A stretch of DNA of 64,000 bases from Actinomadura craniellae (GTDB lineage: Bacteria > Actinomycetota > Actinomycetes > Streptosporangiales > Streptosporangiaceae), in NCBI RefSeq assembly GCF_003289645.1, contig NZ_QLYX01000003.1, positions 124,001 through 188,000 of the forward strand. Reading direction: 5' to 3'. The stretch's first letter is position 1. Each line of letters opens with the position of its first letter. Under the pieces are notes generated by a model that worked only from the letters and a program-made list of their open reading frames with translations, was not told where the DNA came from and searched no databases. Both the position numbers and the translations under genes were made by a program. Positions 34,384-42,609 of this stretch are shown here, in pieces.

Positions 34384-34728
34384 TTCCAGCGCGGCGAACA
34401 GGTCGGCGGAGTTGCGCTCGAAGAGGCGGGTCATGGCGGGGATCCGGGCCAGGTAGAAGCCCTCGTCGCTGCTGAGCCGCGCGGCGACGACGGTGCCGGT
34501 GGCCAGCTCGCCGACCGACACGGTGAGCCGCATCGGGAAGCGGTCGCGACCCGGGGCCAGGTAGGCGCCGAAAAGGCGGAACGCCAGCCGCGATCCGAAA
34601 CGGGCCTGGACGGATCCGTCCTGCCGGGTCAGGTCCCGCCACCCCGCGGCGGCGAGGCTGCGCAGGATCGCGTCCGTCACGCCGTCGGTGGTGCCGCCGG
34701 CGACGGTCCAGCTCTGGGTTGTTTCCAT
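34363..34728 (-). CDS. Hypothetical protein, 121 residues
   Basis: Not recognised. The protein starts METTQSWTVAGGTTDGVTDA and has alternating strands and helices with segments SRLAFRLFGAYLAP and MRLTVSVGELATGTVVAARL; there is no signal peptide or membrane helix. The size and pattern resemble small SRPBCC-like or DUF-type domains, but no motif settles it. It stands alone between the exporter and cdd, convergent with the former. Codon use (GC-rich third positions) supports real coding. Confidence 0.65.
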   Translation of the reverse strand: METTQSWTVAGGTTDGVTDAILRSLAAAGWRDLTRQDGSVQARFGSRLAFRLFGAYLAPGRDRFPMRLTVSVGELATGTVVAARLSSDEGFYLARIPAMTRLFERNSADLFAALETGTRAA

Positions 34729-34843
34729 GCTCTGTCGGATGGCCGGTGGCCGCGCCGGGTTCGGGCGGGCTCCCCCCCCGGCGGAGGCGGGAACGGGCAG
34801 GGCTTATCGTGCCTGGGGAATCATCCAGGTCACGAGGGTGGGA

Positions 34844-34874
34844 CCGGCTTCCTCCCCACGGCTGAAGCCGGGGG
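34844..34874 (+). other. Overlapping alternative hairpins in the cdd leader
   Basis: CCGGCTTC (34844-34851) can pair with GAAGCCGG (34864-34871). Alternatively CCCCACGGCT (34854-34863) can fold on AGCCGGGGG (34866-34874). Both use the same 3' arm, so they exclude each other. The element lies 22 nt before the cdd start. It resembles the short subterminal hairpins at the ends of IS200/IS605-type elements, but could equally be a simple terminator or leader structure. Confidence 0.4.
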
Positions 34875-34896
34875 TCTCCAGCCTCAAGGAGTAACG

Positions 34897-35322
34897 ATGA
34901 ACGAGATCGACTGGGCCGGGCTGCGGGCGGCCGCGCGGGACGCGATGCGGCGGGCGTACGCGCCGTACTCGGGGTTCCCGGTGGGGGCGGCGGCGCTGGC
35001 CGACGACGGGCGGGTCGTCAGCGGGTGCAACGTGGAGAACGCCTCCTACGGGGTTGGGCTGTGCGCCGAGTGCAGCCTGGTCAGCGACCTGCACGGGCCC
35101 GGCAAGCGGAGCGAGCGCCCCCGGCTGGTGGCGCTGGTCGTGGTGGACGGCAACGGCGACCCGCTGATGCCCTGCGGCCGATGCCGGCAACTGCTGTGGG
35201 AGCACGGCGGGCCGGACCTGCTGCTGGAGACCGCCCGGGGGGTCGTCCCGATGACCGAGGTGCTACCCGACGCCTTCGGCCCCGACGACCTGGACCGGGT
35301 GCGGTTCAGCTCAGGTGCCTGA
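34897..35322 (+). CDS. cdd: Cytidine deaminase
   Basis: A 141-residue homotetramer-type cytidine deaminase. The zinc ligands and catalytic Glu are visible as GLCAECSLVSDLH and MPCGRCRQLLWE, and the substrate loop as GCNVENASYG. It converts cytidine and deoxycytidine to uridine and deoxyuridine. The order cdd, deoA, add is also found in mycobacteria (Rv3315c-Rv3313c), here interrupted by a minus-strand gene. Its 3' end overlaps the convergent GT39 gene by 17 nt. The ATG follows AAGGAG. Confidence 0.94.
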   Translation: MNEIDWAGLRAAARDAMRRAYAPYSGFPVGAAALADDGRVVSGCNVENASYGVGLCAECSLVSDLHGPGKRSERPRLVALVVVDGNGDPLMPCGRCRQLLWEHGGPDLLLETARGVVPMTEVLPDAFGPDDLDRVRFSSGA

Positions 35323-36826
35323 GCTGCGGCCACAGCGCTGTCCAGGGCATGCGCTGCCCGCGGCAGACCCACACCGACTTGCCCTGTTCCTCGTTGTCGA
35401 GGTCGACGCCGTTGTCGATGCGGCCTGCGGCGGTCACGTCCGTCCAGAAGCGGCGCAGACCGGCGTCGCCCTCGGGGCCGATGAAGATCGTGGGGCCGCC
35501 GGTGTCGGCGGGCCGCCCGAAGTACCAGTAGCCGTTGTGGCCGCTGTAGGCGCGGGGCAGGCCGAGTTCCGGGCCGTACCGGTCGAGCGCTCCGGCCTCG
35601 CCGTAGTTGGACGTCACGATCGTCGCCCGGGCGCGCTCGGCCGCCGGCAGCGCGCGGTGCACCCGGGCGACCTCGGCGGCGAACCGCGGCCAGCCGACGG
35701 TCTCGGCGGTGTCCGCGTTGATGACCGGCTGCGGGGTGTCCGCCAGCATCCCCACCGGGTAGACGGGCAGGGTGAGCAGCACGGTGGAGATCCCGGTGAA
35801 CACGTACGCCGGGACCGTGATCGTCCAGCCTGCCCCGCGCGGGGCGCCGCGGCGCTCGACCTCGACGGCGCCCGCCGCCCACAGCGCCGCCCACAGGCCC
35901 GCCAGGTAGTACGGCTTGCCGGCGGTGACCAGGAAGAGAGCGGTCAGCAGCAGGTACCCGTACCCCAGGAAGCGGTAGGGGGCCAGCTCGCGGGAGCGGA
36001 ACAGCCGCCACAGACCGTAGATCCACAGCCATGAGAGCACCACCCCGGTGAGGAGCAGTTGGAAGGGGATGAACCCGGGTCGCCCGCCGAAATCCCCCTC
36101 GGCGGCGATCTGGTCGGCCATCTCCAGTTGCGGCCAGCCGTGCCGCGCCTGCCAGAGCAGCCCTGGGACCGCGGCGGCCCCGGCGATCAAGGCTCCGGCC
36201 AGCAGCATCGGGCGGCGCGCGAAGTCCCGCGGCCCGCTGATCACCAGTCCCGCCACGAGCGCGGCGAGCAGGAAGACGGCCAGGTACTTGACGTTCACCG
36301 CCACGGCGGCCACGACGCCGATGCCGAGCAGCAGCCGCTGGTCGCGGGTGCGCACCCAGCGGACGGCCAGCCACACCAGGGCGGTGGAGACGAACAGGTC
36401 GAGCGTCGCCGTGTAGAAGGCGTGGCCGGTGGCGCTCACGAAGGGGCAGACGGTGTACGCCCCGGCGGTGAGCAACTGGGCGCGGCGGTGCCCGCCCAGC
36501 TCGCGCGCGGTCAGGGCGGCGACGACCACACCCGCCGCGGACAGCAGGGCCGCCGGGAGCCGTTGTACGAACAGCGCGTCGCCGAACAGTTCGGTGATCG
36601 CCCGGGTGAGCAGCGGGAGCAGTGGGGGCTGGTCGGGGTAACCCCAGTCCAGATTCTGTCCGGCGACCCGGAAGTACAGTTCGTCACGGTGGTAGCCGTA
36701 CCGGGTGCTGAGGGCCAGCAGCACGACACCCAGCGCGCCGGCCAGGGCCAGCACCGGCCGCCAGGGGATCGAGGGAGGGGAGTGATCTTCGACCGTGGCG
36801 GATTCCGCCGTACCGGGGGCAGGCAT
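35306..36826 (-). CDS. GT39-type membrane glycosyltransferase (PMT/ArnT-like)
   Basis: A 506-residue integral membrane protein with about a dozen helices. The first periplasmic loop has the GT39/GT83 features: RYGYHRDELYFRVAGQNLDW with the acidic pair, then GYPDQPPLLPLLTRA. A C-terminal soluble part (ATIVTSNYGEAGALDRYGPE, AYSGHNGYWYFG) is typical of actinobacterial glycosyltransferase family 39 proteins. It would transfer a sugar from a polyprenyl-phosphate donor to an extracytoplasmic acceptor. It is divergent from deoA (166-nt gap). Confidence 0.85.
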   Translation of the reverse strand: MPAPGTAESATVEDHSPPSIPWRPVLALAGALGVVLLALSTRYGYHRDELYFRVAGQNLDWGYPDQPPLLPLLTRAITELFGDALFVQRLPAALLSAAGVVVAALTARELGGHRRAQLLTAGAYTVCPFVSATGHAFYTATLDLFVSTALVWLAVRWVRTRDQRLLLGIGVVAAVAVNVKYLAVFLLAALVAGLVISGPRDFARRPMLLAGALIAGAAAVPGLLWQARHGWPQLEMADQIAAEGDFGGRPGFIPFQLLLTGVVLSWLWIYGLWRLFRSRELAPYRFLGYGYLLLTALFLVTAGKPYYLAGLWAALWAAGAVEVERRGAPRGAGWTITVPAYVFTGISTVLLTLPVYPVGMLADTPQPVINADTAETVGWPRFAAEVARVHRALPAAERARATIVTSNYGEAGALDRYGPELGLPRAYSGHNGYWYFGRPADTGGPTIFIGPEGDAGLRRFWTDVTAAGRIDNGVDLDNEEQGKSVWVCRGQRMPWTALWPQLRHLS

Positions 36827-36991
36827 GCCCGCACCCTACGCTGCCGGCACTCGACGAGTCATGATCGTCTCGGTGACCGGATCGTGCCGGTTTCCCCAGG
36901 CCGGGCGGCGGATGGTGCGCCGGTTTCCGGGGCGTCTAGTCTGTGCTGGCGGCACGGCGGGCCGGAACCGCCGGGAGCGAGTGGGGGAACC

Positions 36992-38260
36992 ATGGATGCC
37001 ATCGACGTCATCCGGACCAAGCGCGACGGCGGCGCGCTGTCGGCCGAGCAGATCGACTGGGTGATCGACGCCTACACCCGGGGCGCCGTGGCCGAGGAGC
37101 AGATGTCCGCGCTGGCCATGGCGATCCTGTTGAACGGCATGGAGCGGTCCGAGGTCGCCCGCTGGACCGAGGCGATGATCGCCTCCGGCGAGCGGATGGA
37201 GTGGTCCGCGCTGGACCGCCCCACCACCGACAAGCACTCCACCGGCGGGGTCGGCGACAAGATCACGTTGCCGCTGGCGCCGCTGGTCGCGGCCTGCGGC
37301 GCCGCCGTCCCGCAACTCTCCGGCCGCGGGCTGGGCCACACCGGCGGCACGCTCGACAAGCTGGAGTCGATCCCCGGCTGGCGGGCCGCGCTGTCGCCCG
37401 CCGAGATGCTGGACGTGCTGCGCGGCACCGGGGCGGTGGTCTGCGCCGCGGGCTCCGGGCTGGCCCCCGCCGACCGCAAGCTGTACGCGCTGCGCGACGT
37501 CACCGGCACCGTGGAGTCGATCCCGCTGATCGCCTCCTCGATCATGTCGAAGAAGATCGCCGAGGGTACCGGGGCGCTGGTGCTGGACGTGAAGGTCGGC
37601 TCCGGCGCCTTCATGAAGACGGTTGAGCGCGCCCGCGAACTCGCCGAGACCATGGTCGCCATCGGCACCGACCACGGGCTGAAGACCGTCGCCCTGCTCA
37701 CCGCGATGGACCGCCCCCTCGGCCGGGCCGTCGGCAACGCCCTGGAGGTGGCCGAGTCGGTGGAGGTGCTGGCCGGCGGCGGCCCCGCCGACGTGGTGGA
37801 ACTGACGGTCACCCTGGCCCGCGAGATGCTGTCCGCCGCCGGGATCGCCGGCCCCGACCCGGCGGACGCGCTGCGCGACGGCTCGGCGATGGACGTCTGG
37901 CGCCGGATGATCTCCGCCCAGGGCGGCGACCCGGACGCGCCCCTGCCGGCCGCCCCCGAGACCCACGTGGTGACCGCCCCCGCCACCGGCACCCTCACCC
38001 GGCTGGACGCCTACGGGGTGGGGGTCGCCGCCTGGCGGCTGGGCGCCGGCCGCGCCCGCAAGGAGGACCCGGTCTCGTTCGGCGCCGGCGTCACCTGCCA
38101 CGCCGCCCCCGGCGAGCACGTCACCGCCGGGCAGCCCCTGCTCACCCTGCACGCCGACGACCCCGACCGCTTCGACCGGGCCCTGGCCGCCCTGGACGGC
38201 GCCGTCGAGATCGACGGCCCGTCCGGACTCCTGCCCCTGGTCATCGACCGCGTCACCTGA
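36992..38260 (+). CDS. deoA: Thymidine phosphorylase
   Basis: A 422-residue pyrimidine nucleoside phosphorylase. The family signature is SGRGLGHTGGTLDKLESIPG, preceded by KHSTGGVGDKITLPL (phosphate loop), and the later KVGSGAFMKTVERA segment and PYNP C-terminal domain are present. It splits thymidine and deoxyuridine to base and deoxyribose 1-phosphate. ATG 36992 is the first Met of the conserved N terminus; the frame runs open far upstream only as a shadow of the opposite-strand gene. It works downstream of Cdd in pyrimidine salvage. Confidence 0.94.
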   Translation: MDAIDVIRTKRDGGALSAEQIDWVIDAYTRGAVAEEQMSALAMAILLNGMERSEVARWTEAMIASGERMEWSALDRPTTDKHSTGGVGDKITLPLAPLVAACGAAVPQLSGRGLGHTGGTLDKLESIPGWRAALSPAEMLDVLRGTGAVVCAAGSGLAPADRKLYALRDVTGTVESIPLIASSIMSKKIAEGTGALVLDVKVGSGAFMKTVERARELAETMVAIGTDHGLKTVALLTAMDRPLGRAVGNALEVAESVEVLAGGGPADVVELTVTLAREMLSAAGIAGPDPADALRDGSAMDVWRRMISAQGGDPDAPLPAAPETHVVTAPATGTLTRLDAYGVGVAAWRLGAGRARKEDPVSFGAGVTCHAAPGEHVTAGQPLLTLHADDPDRFDRALAALDGAVEIDGPSGLLPLVIDRVT

Positions 38261-38306
38261 CCTGGTGCGGTGCCCGGCCCCACCCGCATCGCCGTCTGCC
38301 CGGAGC

Positions 38307-38360
38307 TGTGATCGTGGAGGATCCAAGGTGCCATGGCACCTTGGATCCTCCACGATCACA
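38307..38360. repeat. 54-nt perfect palindrome
   Basis: Bases 38307-38333 and 38334-38360 are exact reverse complements, with no spacer; the outer ends read TGTGATCGTGGAGGATCC. It lies between deoA and add, 46 nt after the deoA stop. The outer 14 bases closely match those of the hairpin at 45243-45294 (GTGATCGTTGAGGAT), so the two are probably members of one intergenic repeat family. It could terminate deoA transcription. Confidence 0.75.
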
Positions 38361-38537
38361 TCCCGGGGGTGTCGTCCCCGCCGGACCGGCGTCGGCGCGC
38401 GTTCGCCGCCGCGCTCAAGAGCGGGGTGTACGACCGCGTCACCTGACCGGGGCAGGTGGAACGTCTTCCGTGGAGTGGGTCAGGTTCGGCGGAACCCGCC
38501 AGAGATTCGGGGCGTCCTCCTGGGATAACTTCGGAAG

Positions 38538-39632
38538 ATGACCGACAGGCCGACTCTCGAAGACATCCGGCGCGCGCCGAAGGTGCTGCTGCACGACCAT
38601 CTCGACGGCGGCGTCCGACCCCAGACCGTGGTCGACCTCGCCCGCGCGGGCGGCTACCGGAACCTGCCCGCCGAGGACGCCGAGGAACTGCGCGCGTGGT
38701 TCACCTCGGCGGCCGACTCGGGGTCGCTGGAACGGTACCTGGAGACGTTCAGCCACACCGTCGGGGTGATGCAGTCCGAGGACGCGCTGCGCCGGGTGGC
38801 GTACGAGTGCGCCGAGGACCTGGCCGCCGACGGCGTCGTCTACGCCGAGGTGCGCTTCGCCCCCGAGCTACACACCCAGACCGGGCTGCCCCTGGAGAAG
38901 ATCGTCGAGGCGGTCGTCACCGGGTTCGCCGAGGGGGGCCGCGAGCACGGCATCCGGGTCGGGACGCTGGTCACCGCGATGCGGCACCAGGCGCGCAGCA
39001 TGGAGATCGCCGAGCTGGCGGTGCGTTACCGCGACGCCGGGGTGGTGGGGTTCGACATCGCCGGGGCCGAGGCCGGCTACCCGCCCACCCGGCACCTGGA
39101 CGCCTTCGAGTACCTCCAGCGGGAGAACGCCCACTTCACCATCCACGCGGGGGAGGGGTTCGGGCTGCCGTCCATCTGGCAGGCCATCCAGTGGTGCGGG
39201 GCCGACCGGCTCGGCCACGGGGTGCGCATCGTCGACGACATCACCGACCGCGACACCGACCGGCCGCAGCTGGGCCGGCTGGCCGCGTACGTGCGCGACA
39301 AGCGCATCCCGCTGGAGATGTGCCCGACCTCCAACCTCCAGACGGGGGCGGCCAGGTCGATCGCCGAGCACCCGATCGGGCTGCTGCGCAGCCTCTACTT
39401 CCGGGTCACGGTCAACACCGACAACCGGCTGATGAGCGGCACCACCCTGTCGGAGGAGTTCGCCAAGCTGGTCGGCGCGTTCGACTACGACTGGGACGAC
39501 CTGCGCTGGTTCACCGTCAATGCGATGAAGTCGGCGTTCATCGGGTTCGACGAGCGCCTCGAACTCATCAATGGCGTCATCAAGCCCGGCTTCGACCGGC
39601 TCAAGTGGCACGGCGACCGCCCGCTCGCATGA
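38538..39632 (+). CDS. add: Adenosine deaminase
   Basis: A 364-residue metal-dependent deaminase. Zinc and catalytic residues are visible: LLHDHLDGG (His-x-His), [11 protein letters not shown] (His and Glu), GHGVRI (His) and the [10 protein letters not shown] segment where the second catalytic Asp is found. It deaminates adenosine and deoxyadenosine. Conserved neighbour of deoA in actinobacteria. Its stop overlaps the ATG of the next membrane-protein gene. Confidence 0.93.
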   Translation: MTDRPTLEDIRRAPKVLLHDHLDGGVRPQTVVDLARAGGYRNLPAEDAEELRAWFTSAADSGSLERYLETFSHTVGVMQSEDALRRVAYECAEDLAADGVVYAEVRFAPELHTQTGLPLEKIVEAVVTGFAEGGREHGIRVGTLVTAMRHQARSMEIAELAVRYRDAGVVGFDIAGAEAGYPPTRHLDAFEYLQRENAHFTIHAGEGFGLPSIWQAIQWCGADRLGHGVRIVDDITDRDTDRPQLGRLAAYVRDKRIPLEMCPTSNLQTGAARSIAEHPIGLLRSLYFRVTVNTDNRLMSGTTLSEEFAKLVGAFDYDWDDLRWFTVNAMKSAFIGFDERLELINGVIKPGFDRLKWHGDRPLA

Positions 39633-40207
39633 CCGGACCGGAGATGGTGCTGCGCTCCACCGGGGCGCGGGTGGCCGCCTGGGTGTGGCTGGTGTTCGCC
39701 GCGCTCAACCTGCTGGACGTGGCGCTGCGCGGCCGCGACGCCGCGGCGGCGGTGGCGGCCGCGGCGCTGCTGCTCGGCTGCGGGATCGCCTACGTGCTGG
39801 GCCTGCGCCCCCGGATCGAGGCCGGCGAGCACGGCCTGCGGCTACGCAACCCGCTGCGCGACATCGACGCGCCCTGGCCCGCGGTGCGGAAGATCGAGGC
39901 CACCCACGCGGTGGTCCTGCACTACACCGGCGCGGACGGGGCCGAGCGCACCGCCCGCGCCTGGGTGCTGCAGACCTCCCCCCGCGCGGCGGCCCGGCAG
40001 AAACGCCACACCCGGGACGCCGCCCTGAAGGACCGCACCCCCACCACCTACGCCGTCGAGCAACTGAACGAAGTGGCCGCCCGGCACCGCGGCGGCCCGG
40101 AGCCGGGCGCCGGGACGGGCACCGCCCGCTGGTCACGCTCGGCCGTCGCCGCGCTGGCCGTCCCCGCCGCGCTCCTCGCGGTGGCGGTGGCCTTCGCCGT
40201 CGGCTAG
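39629..40207 (+). CDS. PH-domain-like membrane protein
   Basis: A 192-residue protein: two N-terminal membrane helices, then a segment resembling actinobacterial bacterial PH domains ([20 protein letters not shown] followed by [14 protein letters not shown]), and a third helix at the C terminus ([20 protein letters not shown]). Function is unknown. It is coupled to add by an ATGA overlap. It converges with lpdA so tightly that the two stop codons share bases; a small hairpin (GTCGGC-TAGTAG-GCCGAC, 40199-40216) spans that junction. Confidence 0.7.
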   Translation: MTGPEMVLRSTGARVAAWVWLVFAALNLLDVALRGRDAAAAVAAAALLLGCGIAYVLGLRPRIEAGEHGLRLRNPLRDIDAPWPAVRKIEATHAVVLHYTGADGAERTARAWVLQTSPRAAARQKRHTRDAALKDRTPTTYAVEQLNEVAARHRGGPEPGAGTGTARWSRSAVAALAVPAALLAVAVAFAVG

Positions 40208-41589
40208 TAGGCCGACTCCTGCATCAGGCGGCGGGACGCCTCGGTGATGCTGCCCGACAGCGACGGGTAGACCGCGAAGGTGTGCGCCACCTGGTCGACG
40301 GTGAGGTGCTGCTGCACCGCCACCGAGACGCCCAGGATCAGCTCGCTGGCCCGCGGCGCCACGATGACCGCGCCCAGCACGATGCTGGTGGACTGCCGGC
40401 AGAACAGCTTGACGAAACCGTCCTCGAAACCCTGCATCTTGGCCCGCGGGTTGGTGGCCAGCGGCAGCACGACCTCGCGGGCGTTGACCTCGCCGGAGTC
40501 GACCATCGCCTGGGTCACCCCGACCGTGGCGACCTCAGGGTCGGTGAAGATGTTCGCCGCCACCCAGCCCATCTTGAGCGGCTGGACGGCCTCGCCCAGC
40601 GCGTGCCACATGGCGATCCGGCCCTGCATGGCCGCGACCGAGGCGAGCATCAGCACCCCGGTGCAGTCACCCGCCGCGTAGATGTGCGGGGCGGACGTCC
40701 GGGACACCTTGTCGACGGTGATGAACCCCCGCGAGTCGAGCCGCACACCCACCTCCGGGAGCCCGATGCCGCGGGTGTTCGGCACCATGCCGACCGTCAT
40801 CAGGCAGTGCGAGCCCTCGACCTTGCGGCCGTCGTCCAGGGTCACGATCACGCCGTCGCCGGACCGCTCCACCCCGGCCGCCCGCGACCGCGACAGGACG
40901 TTCATGCCGCGCCGGCGGAAGACCTCCTCCAGCACGCCGGCCGCATCGGCGTCCTCGGATGGCAGGATGCGGTCGCGCGAAGAGACCAACGTCACCTTCG
41001 AACCCAGCGACAGGTAGGCGGAGGCCAGCTCGGCGCCGGTCACCCCCGAACCGACCACGATCAGTTCCTCGGGCAGTTCGGGCAGGTCGTAGAGCTGCCG
41101 CCAGCTCAGGATGCGCTCGCCGTCCGGCTCGGCGCCCGGCAGCACCCGGGGGGTGGCGCCGGTCGCGATGAGCACCACGTCGGCGCGCAGCCGCTCGTCG
41201 CCCACCGCGATGATCTGGGGATCGACGAAACGGGCCTCGCCGCGGACGATCCGCACGTCCTCGTAGGCCAGTCGCTCGGCGACGTCGAACGACTGGGCGC
41301 GGGCGAGATCCTTCACCCGCTTGTTGACCATGCCGAGGTCGACTTCGAGCCCGCCGACGATGCCGTCGGGACCACCGGAGAACCGCAACCCCAGCGTGTC
41401 GGACTCCTGCATGATGCCCCGCCGCGTCGAGGTGGCGATCAGCGTCTTGGACGGCACGCAGTCGGTCAGCACGCACGCCCCGCCCGGACCGTCTCGCTCC
41501 ACCACGGTCACGTCGGCGCCGAGCTGCGCCGCGACGAGGGCGGCCTCGTAGCCGCCGGGGCCTCCTCCGATGATCACAATGCGGGTCAC
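40204..41589 (-). CDS. lpdA: LpdA-type NAD(P)H:quinone reductase-like flavoprotein
   Basis: A 461-residue pyridine nucleotide-disulfide oxidoreductase. FAD motif: IVIIGGGPGGYEAALVAAQL; the redox-disulfide region reads ACVLTDCVPSKTLIATS; NAD motif VVGSGVTGAELASAYLSLG; second FAD motif IYAAGDCTG. In true lipoamide dehydrogenases the C terminus carries H-P-T-x-S-E; here it is YPSLSGSITEASR, lacking the His-Glu pair. Mycobacterial LpdA (Rv3303c) has the same loss and acts as a quinone reductase. Rv3303c is also next to a Rv3304-like gene, as here. The product is therefore unlikely to serve 2-oxoacid dehydrogenases. Confidence 0.87.
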   Translation of the reverse strand: MTRIVIIGGGPGGYEAALVAAQLGADVTVVERDGPGGACVLTDCVPSKTLIATSTRRGIMQESDTLGLRFSGGPDGIVGGLEVDLGMVNKRVKDLARAQSFDVAERLAYEDVRIVRGEARFVDPQIIAVGDERLRADVVLIATGATPRVLPGAEPDGERILSWRQLYDLPELPEELIVVGSGVTGAELASAYLSLGSKVTLVSSRDRILPSEDADAAGVLEEVFRRRGMNVLSRSRAAGVERSGDGVIVTLDDGRKVEGSHCLMTVGMVPNTRGIGLPEVGVRLDSRGFITVDKVSRTSAPHIYAAGDCTGVLMLASVAAMQGRIAMWHALGEAVQPLKMGWVAANIFTDPEVATVGVTQAMVDSGEVNAREVVLPLATNPRAKMQGFEDGFVKLFCRQSTSIVLGAVIVAPRASELILGVSVAVQQHLTVDQVAHTFAVYPSLSGSITEASRRLMQESAY

Positions 41590-41666
41590 GTTCCCATTGT
41601 TTCGTACATCCCGGGATGATCTGACCTGCCATCCGGTGGCCAGTCCGCCCGCGGAAGGCCGTACGC

Positions 41667-42113
41667 TTGGCGACCGTGGCTCTGTACGCGGCGTACGCCT
41701 CCAACATGGACCCCGAGCAGATGGCCCAGCGGGCCCCGCACTCCCCGCTGCGCGGCACCGGGTGGCTGCCCGGCTGGCGGCTGACGTTCGGCGGCGAGGC
41801 CGCCGGCAAGGACGGCGCGCTGGCCACGGTCGTCGAGGCCGCCGACCACCACGTGTTCGTCGTCCTGTACGACGTGCCCGAGTGGGACGAGCAGGAACTC
41901 GACGCCTGGGAGGGCGCGGCCCTCGGCGTCTACCGCAAGATCCGCATCCGGGTGGAGACCCTGGACGGGGACGAGCTGTGCTGGCTGTACGTGCTCGACG
42001 ACTACGAGGGCGGGCTTCCGTCGGCCCGCTACCTGGGCATCCTCGCCGACGCCGCGGAAGCGGCAGGCGCCCCGGACGACTACGTCAAGGACCTGAGAAG
42101 CCGGCCCTGTTAG
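41667..42113 (+). CDS. Gamma-glutamylcyclotransferase-fold protein (Rv3304-like)
   Basis: A 148-residue cyclotransferase-fold protein; the family start Y-x-S-N-M is seen as LYAAYASNMDPEQM, and LRGTGWLPGWRLTFGG is typical. The acidic residue expected in the catalytic position lies in the YDVPEWDEQELDAWEG region. TTG 41667 is chosen because GGAAGG is at a suitable distance; GTG 41676 is the alternative. It is divergent from lpdA, as in mycobacteria. Its substrate is unknown; glutathione is not made by these organisms, so a gamma-glutamyl peptide is only a guess. Confidence 0.78.
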   Translation: MATVALYAAYASNMDPEQMAQRAPHSPLRGTGWLPGWRLTFGGEAAGKDGALATVVEAADHHVFVVLYDVPEWDEQELDAWEGAALGVYRKIRIRVETLDGDELCWLYVLDDYEGGLPSARYLGILADAAEAAGAPDDYVKDLRSRPC

Positions 42114-42609
42114 CTTGGCTCGCTTCGCTCGCTTGTCGCGGCGCCTTCGGCGCGCCGTCTTCCCTCGTCGCGGTGAAGATCGTTCGTTCCTCACGATCTT
42201 CACCGCTCCTCAGTCCAGACGGCGCGGGCGCCGCTCCCGGACCGCCTCGCTTCGCATCGGCTGCTCTCTCGTCCGTTCCTTGTCGCGTGATCCTTCAGCA
42301 TCCAGAGCGCTATAGCGCCTCGAAAGCTGAAGGATCATCGCTGCACACACTCACAGATCCTTCAGCATCCGGTGCGTCAGGGCGCCTCGAAAGCTGAAGG
42401 ATCAGTGCCAAGAGGTGGATGTGCGCTGATCCTTCAGGATCCGGGGCGCTATGGCACCGGAAGCTGAAGGATCAGGTTCGCTTCGCTTCTGGTGGTGTTT
42501 CTCGATGTGGTCGGTGGCCGGGTGTACCCGACCGGGGCGGGCATGGGATGTCGGGTCCGGGGTGGGTGGTGCTTCCTAGCGTGAGTGGGCGTAAGGGAAG
42601 GAGGCCGGG
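42114..42609. repeat. Gene-free region filled with hairpins, including a triple array
   Basis: A GCGGTGAAGATCGT stem (42170-42183 with 42193-42206) comes first. Then three similar hairpins follow in tandem at 42288-42337, 42356-42403 and 42427-42474. Each opens with GATCCTTCAG and closes with GCTGAAGGATC; inside, sequences such as GAGCGCTATAGCGC (first copy) form a second, diverged stem. Starts are 68 and 71 nt apart. I see no gene here; the downstream AraC gene has its own AAGGAGG site at about 42597. Confidence 0.75.

Noticed and set aside
36860-36945. Direct repeat GATCGTG-CCGGTTTCC / GATGGTGCGCCGGTTTCC in the deoA promoter region
   Set aside because: Short and imperfect, not palindromic; I cannot tell it from chance in GC-rich DNA.
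36059-36991. N-terminal extension of the deoA frame to 733 residues
   Set aside because: The extra part is low-complexity antisense of the GT39 gene, and the family N terminus begins at ATG 36992.
42288-42474. CRISPR array
   Set aside because: Only three units, each unit is itself a long hairpin with a variable centre, gaps of 18 and 23 nt are not spacer-like, and there are no cas genes.
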